The position numbers and the translations under genes were made by a program. The notes beneath the pieces were generated by a model. It saw nothing but the letters and a program-made list of their open reading frames with translations. It did not search any database and was not told the DNA's origin. Below, in pieces: positions 60,104-64,000 of a DNA stretch of 64,000 nt (position 1 is its first letter; every line of letters starts with the position of its first letter). The stretch is from Vreelandella sedimenti. Lineage in GTDB: Bacteria; Pseudomonadota; Gammaproteobacteria; Pseudomonadales; Halomonadaceae. The stretch spans positions 224,089 through 288,088 of the forward strand of contig NZ_JACCGK010000005.1 of assembly GCF_013416325.1 (NCBI RefSeq). The letters run 5' to 3'.

Positions 60104-61932
60104 TGAGCAATTTGGTGACTGAAACGAATGAGATCCATGGCGATCAGGTTCGTGACTTAATGATGGCGCTGGCCCGTGAGGTGCTGTGGCCATTTCGGTG
60201 GCGGGTGGCCACTATCCTCTTGATGCAGATCGCCACTCAAGTCATGCTGTTGGCAAGCCTAGTGCTCCCCTGGCAACTGCTCCAAATGTTGATAACCGGC
60301 CGTAGTCGCATCGACGGATGGATCCCCGGAGCGGATGCTAACAGTGAAAAAATAGCGGTTCTGATCGCATTGGCAGTCCTCTGTTTTTGCGCCTATGCCT
60401 TGCTCAAATGGCTGGTTAAAAAAGCCATTGCCAGCTTTTCCGCTTCAATACTGCAGCGCTTGAATAAAACTCGGTTAGTTGCCAACCATCGATTACTTGG
60501 TAAACGTGTACTGGGTGTTGTGTTAGGCGCCTTATCATCAGCTGTGATTGCCATACTGTTCTGTCTGATGATCGCTCTTCTACATCCTCTGCTAGCACTA
60601 TTGGCTGTTTTATGTGTGCTTGGGTTGGTGTTGGTGGTTGCCTTTTACTACCGGTTTGAAAGGGTGCAAAAAATCCAGGATATGTTGCAAGGCAACGTTC
60701 TCACAGTGATCAATATCAGTTTTGTCCTAGGTTTTCTGATCATCGTGCTGGATTATCTTAATGGCACTATGCGGCCGCTGTTGACGCTATTTATATTGCT
60801 GCTGGGTATGCGCCAATTAATGGCAGCGAGTGTTAATGGGCTAGTAAGTTTTTTGAGCATTATCAAGTTTTTCCAGCAGATTAACATGCTGCTTTTGCCG
60901 CGCTCTCAACAAATATCCCTCTTTTCAACCACGGATTTTGTTCAACGCTTTGAACAAGGGAAGCTCAAACAGTGGTTGTTACCGTGGCTGGTTGAACGTA
61001 ACCACTGTAACAGCGACATTGAGATTTTACAGTGCCGCCTGATTCATGGGCGAGCAATAGCGCAAGTATTGATTCGTGATACTGATATCAACGGCGTCTC
61101 AAGTTATTTGTTGCTCAAGTGTTATGTCTCTGCGCGAGAAAATGAAGCCCTGCATGAAACTGCGCTGTTGAGCGAAGTAAATGGCTATTACCATGGCGTT
61201 ATTCCCACTGTGCCTATTTTGCTGGAGAGTGGTAGTTTGCCGTGGTGCTCTTTTGTATTGTTGGAGATAGGCGACCAACTTCCTCAGTGGAAAAACTCAG
61301 AAGAACGAAAACCCTGGATGAGTGAGCTGCGTCAATGCCTGCTTTATGTCCCTTTGCCTAACCGGCTTATTACGCAATACACAGCGACTTTTGCCTCTTT
61401 ACCCGAACGCATGAAGAAAATAGACGCTTCGCATTTTGCGTATTTGACCCAAGGTGATAAAGAAAACTTTCAAGTCGAACATTTTATGCGCTTATGGCCA
61501 CTTATAGTGGCTGATGTGGAAAGAATACCCAAGAGCCTGACGGTGCAAAATCCGAGTAGCGCACGTATGGCCAATATAGGTGGCCATATGCTTCTGATGG
61601 ACTGGTTTGGCTGGGTATATGACACGATTGGGGCATACTGGCCATTATCTGCAAAACTGCATGCCGAAGTGCTTGAAGTGATTGGCAGTCAGTGGGAAGA
61701 CTCAAGTGCTCAACACCACTGGTCTGAGTTTGATACCCCGGTCACTGCTGCGAACTACGTTGCATTGGCTGCACGCGCGCACGAATTTTGTCAGCGTTGT
61801 AATGCTAATAACGATTCTGGTGCGCTTAATATGATTGCTGGTCTTATTAAAGCTTATGATTCAATAAAGCATAGCCATTCATCTTCTACTTCGCGACGTG
61901 ATATTGCCAGCTTGCACCATGCTGTGAATTAG
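60103..61932 (+). CDS. ABC-exporter-like membrane domain fused to a kinase-like domain
   Basis: 609 residues from ATG 60103 (a TTG just before it is possible). Residues 30-265 have six helices in the spacing of a type I ABC-exporter membrane domain. No Walker A, LSGGQ or Walker B follows. Instead residues 300-560 resemble an aminoglycoside-phosphotransferase/kinase fold: a lysine strand LLLKCY (K339), hinge FVLLEIGDQL (384-393), and LLMDWFGW (497-504) at the metal-binding Asp position. The catalytic HGD loop is not evident (VQNPSSARMANI in its place), suggesting a pseudokinase. Co-translated with the peptidase. Function unknown. Confidence 0.7.
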   Translation: MSNLVTETNEIHGDQVRDLMMALAREVLWPFRWRVATILLMQIATQVMLLASLVLPWQLLQMLITGRSRIDGWIPGADANSEKIAVLIALAVLCFCAYALLKWLVKKAIASFSASILQRLNKTRLVANHRLLGKRVLGVVLGALSSAVIAILFCLMIALLHPLLALLAVLCVLGLVLVVAFYYRFERVQKIQDMLQGNVLTVINISFVLGFLIIVLDYLNGTMRPLLTLFILLLGMRQLMAASVNGLVSFLSIIKFFQQINMLLLPRSQQISLFSTTDFVQRFEQGKLKQWLLPWLVERNHCNSDIEILQCRLIHGRAIAQVLIRDTDINGVSSYLLLKCYVSARENEALHETALLSEVNGYYHGVIPTVPILLESGSLPWCSFVLLEIGDQLPQWKNSEERKPWMSELRQCLLYVPLPNRLITQYTATFASLPERMKKIDASHFAYLTQGDKENFQVEHFMRLWPLIVADVERIPKSLTVQNPSSARMANIGGHMLLMDWFGWVYDTIGAYWPLSAKLHAEVLEVIGSQWEDSSAQHHWSEFDTPVTAANYVALAARAHEFCQRCNANNDSGALNMIAGLIKAYDSIKHSHSSSTSRRDIASLHHAVN

Positions 61933-62223
61933 GAGCAAGCGCAGCTGCTGCTCATTTGCCACTATATCAGCCTCTTTGATCATCAGGCGTTAGCTATTGC
62001 TGCTCTTTTGATCAGTAATAGGATGCAAGTACTTTCCTGCCACAGCAGTCGCGAACCGCATCGACACGCTCATCCAATTATTTTGTCCGTATTGTCCACC
62101 GGTACAATATGCAACTGTCTTAATCAAGACTAGCCTTGTTCCAAAATGCCGCTAATAGCCATTTTCAAAGGGGCTTGGTAAAGCGGCGACCTCTTTAATT
62201 GAATGGTGGGTGGAGAACAGCAC
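61933..62223 (+). other. Adhesin upstream region
   Basis: 291 bp without a gene between the membrane/kinase-like gene and the adhesin. It contains a 20-bp interrupted palindrome (62090-62109), a small perfect hairpin GTCTT/AAGAC (62117-62130), and direct repeats of TTGTCC. The ribosome site for the adhesin is GGTGGAG, about nine bases before ATG 62224. The length and elements suggest a separately regulated promoter. Confidence 0.5.
62090..62109. promoter_or_regulatory. Interrupted palindrome upstream of the adhesin gene
   Basis: Arms TATTGT and ACAATA with an eight-base spacer, 115 bp before the adhesin start. Size and symmetry fit a dimeric helix-turn-helix regulator such as the LuxR-type protein encoded at 55172, but that link is inference. 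Confidence 0.4.

Positions 62224-64000
<1,777 letters not shown>

Overview
The window reads as a chromosomal segment of a moderately halophilic gammaproteobacterium, most likely Halomonas or a close relative. The supporting signs are a seven-subunit Mrp Na+/H+ antiporter operon, a BCCT-type betaine-family carrier, a Tat-exported HiPIP, the PHA regulator PhaR, the gammaproteobacterial orders rnr-rlmB and rpsF-rpsR-(membrane protein)-rplI-dnaB, and a highly acidic giant adhesin. I saw no insertion sequences, prophage, CRISPR array or rRNA. The taxonomic call is inference from gene content.

Layout. 1-1331: partial GNAT gene and a DMT exporter. 1512-4752: fadH and threonine aldolase. 5045-9905: the stress trio prkA/yeaH/spoVR. 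9984-11880: HiPIP, a stand-alone RAM-domain protein and a membrane-anchored nuclease. 11916-16475: BCCT carrier plus CocE hydrolase (overlapping pair) and a LysR regulator. 16794-17178: three tRNA-Leu(CAG) genes. 17428-24469: rnr, rlmB, rpsF, rpsR, a membrane protein, rplI, dnaB. 25388-28596: an Fe-S type photolyase with a frameshifted DUF393 partner, then hemH. 28822-34715: mrpABCDEFG. 34912-36563: DUF2256 and DASH cryptochrome. 36650-45729: cell-wall, RNA-modification, purine, ubiquinone and translation genes ending with ettA. 45898-49564: a small acidic protein, a short LOV photoreceptor, an MFS carrier, a SelW-like protein and a DMT exporter.

49854 to the right edge is one same-strand surface-adhesion locus. 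A complete type I secretion system (TolC, LapB-type ABC, LapC-type adaptor) is followed by a LuxR-type regulator. Next come three tightly coupled genes of no family I recognise as a set: a 1063-residue protein joining an alpha/alpha-toroid-like region to a MurF-like ligase, a secreted HExxH metallopeptidase, and an ABC-exporter-like membrane domain carrying a kinase-like tail instead of an ATPase. The locus ends in a LapA-like adhesin whose N-terminal retention module has a TAAG cleavage site and runs into 210 uninterrupted Asp-Ala dipeptides. At DNA level that tract is built on three tandem 330-bp units. The three-gene module between secretion system and adhesin is the best candidate for an undescribed system.

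A second theme is light. The window holds two photolyase/cryptochrome genes, DUF2256, a DUF393 partner, ferrochelatase and a short LOV protein. The two photolyase promoters both carry palindromes and the heptamer TGTATAA. A third theme is short tandem duplication: 14-15 bp units repeated about four times at three places and a 20-bp unit repeated twice, mostly at gene junctions.
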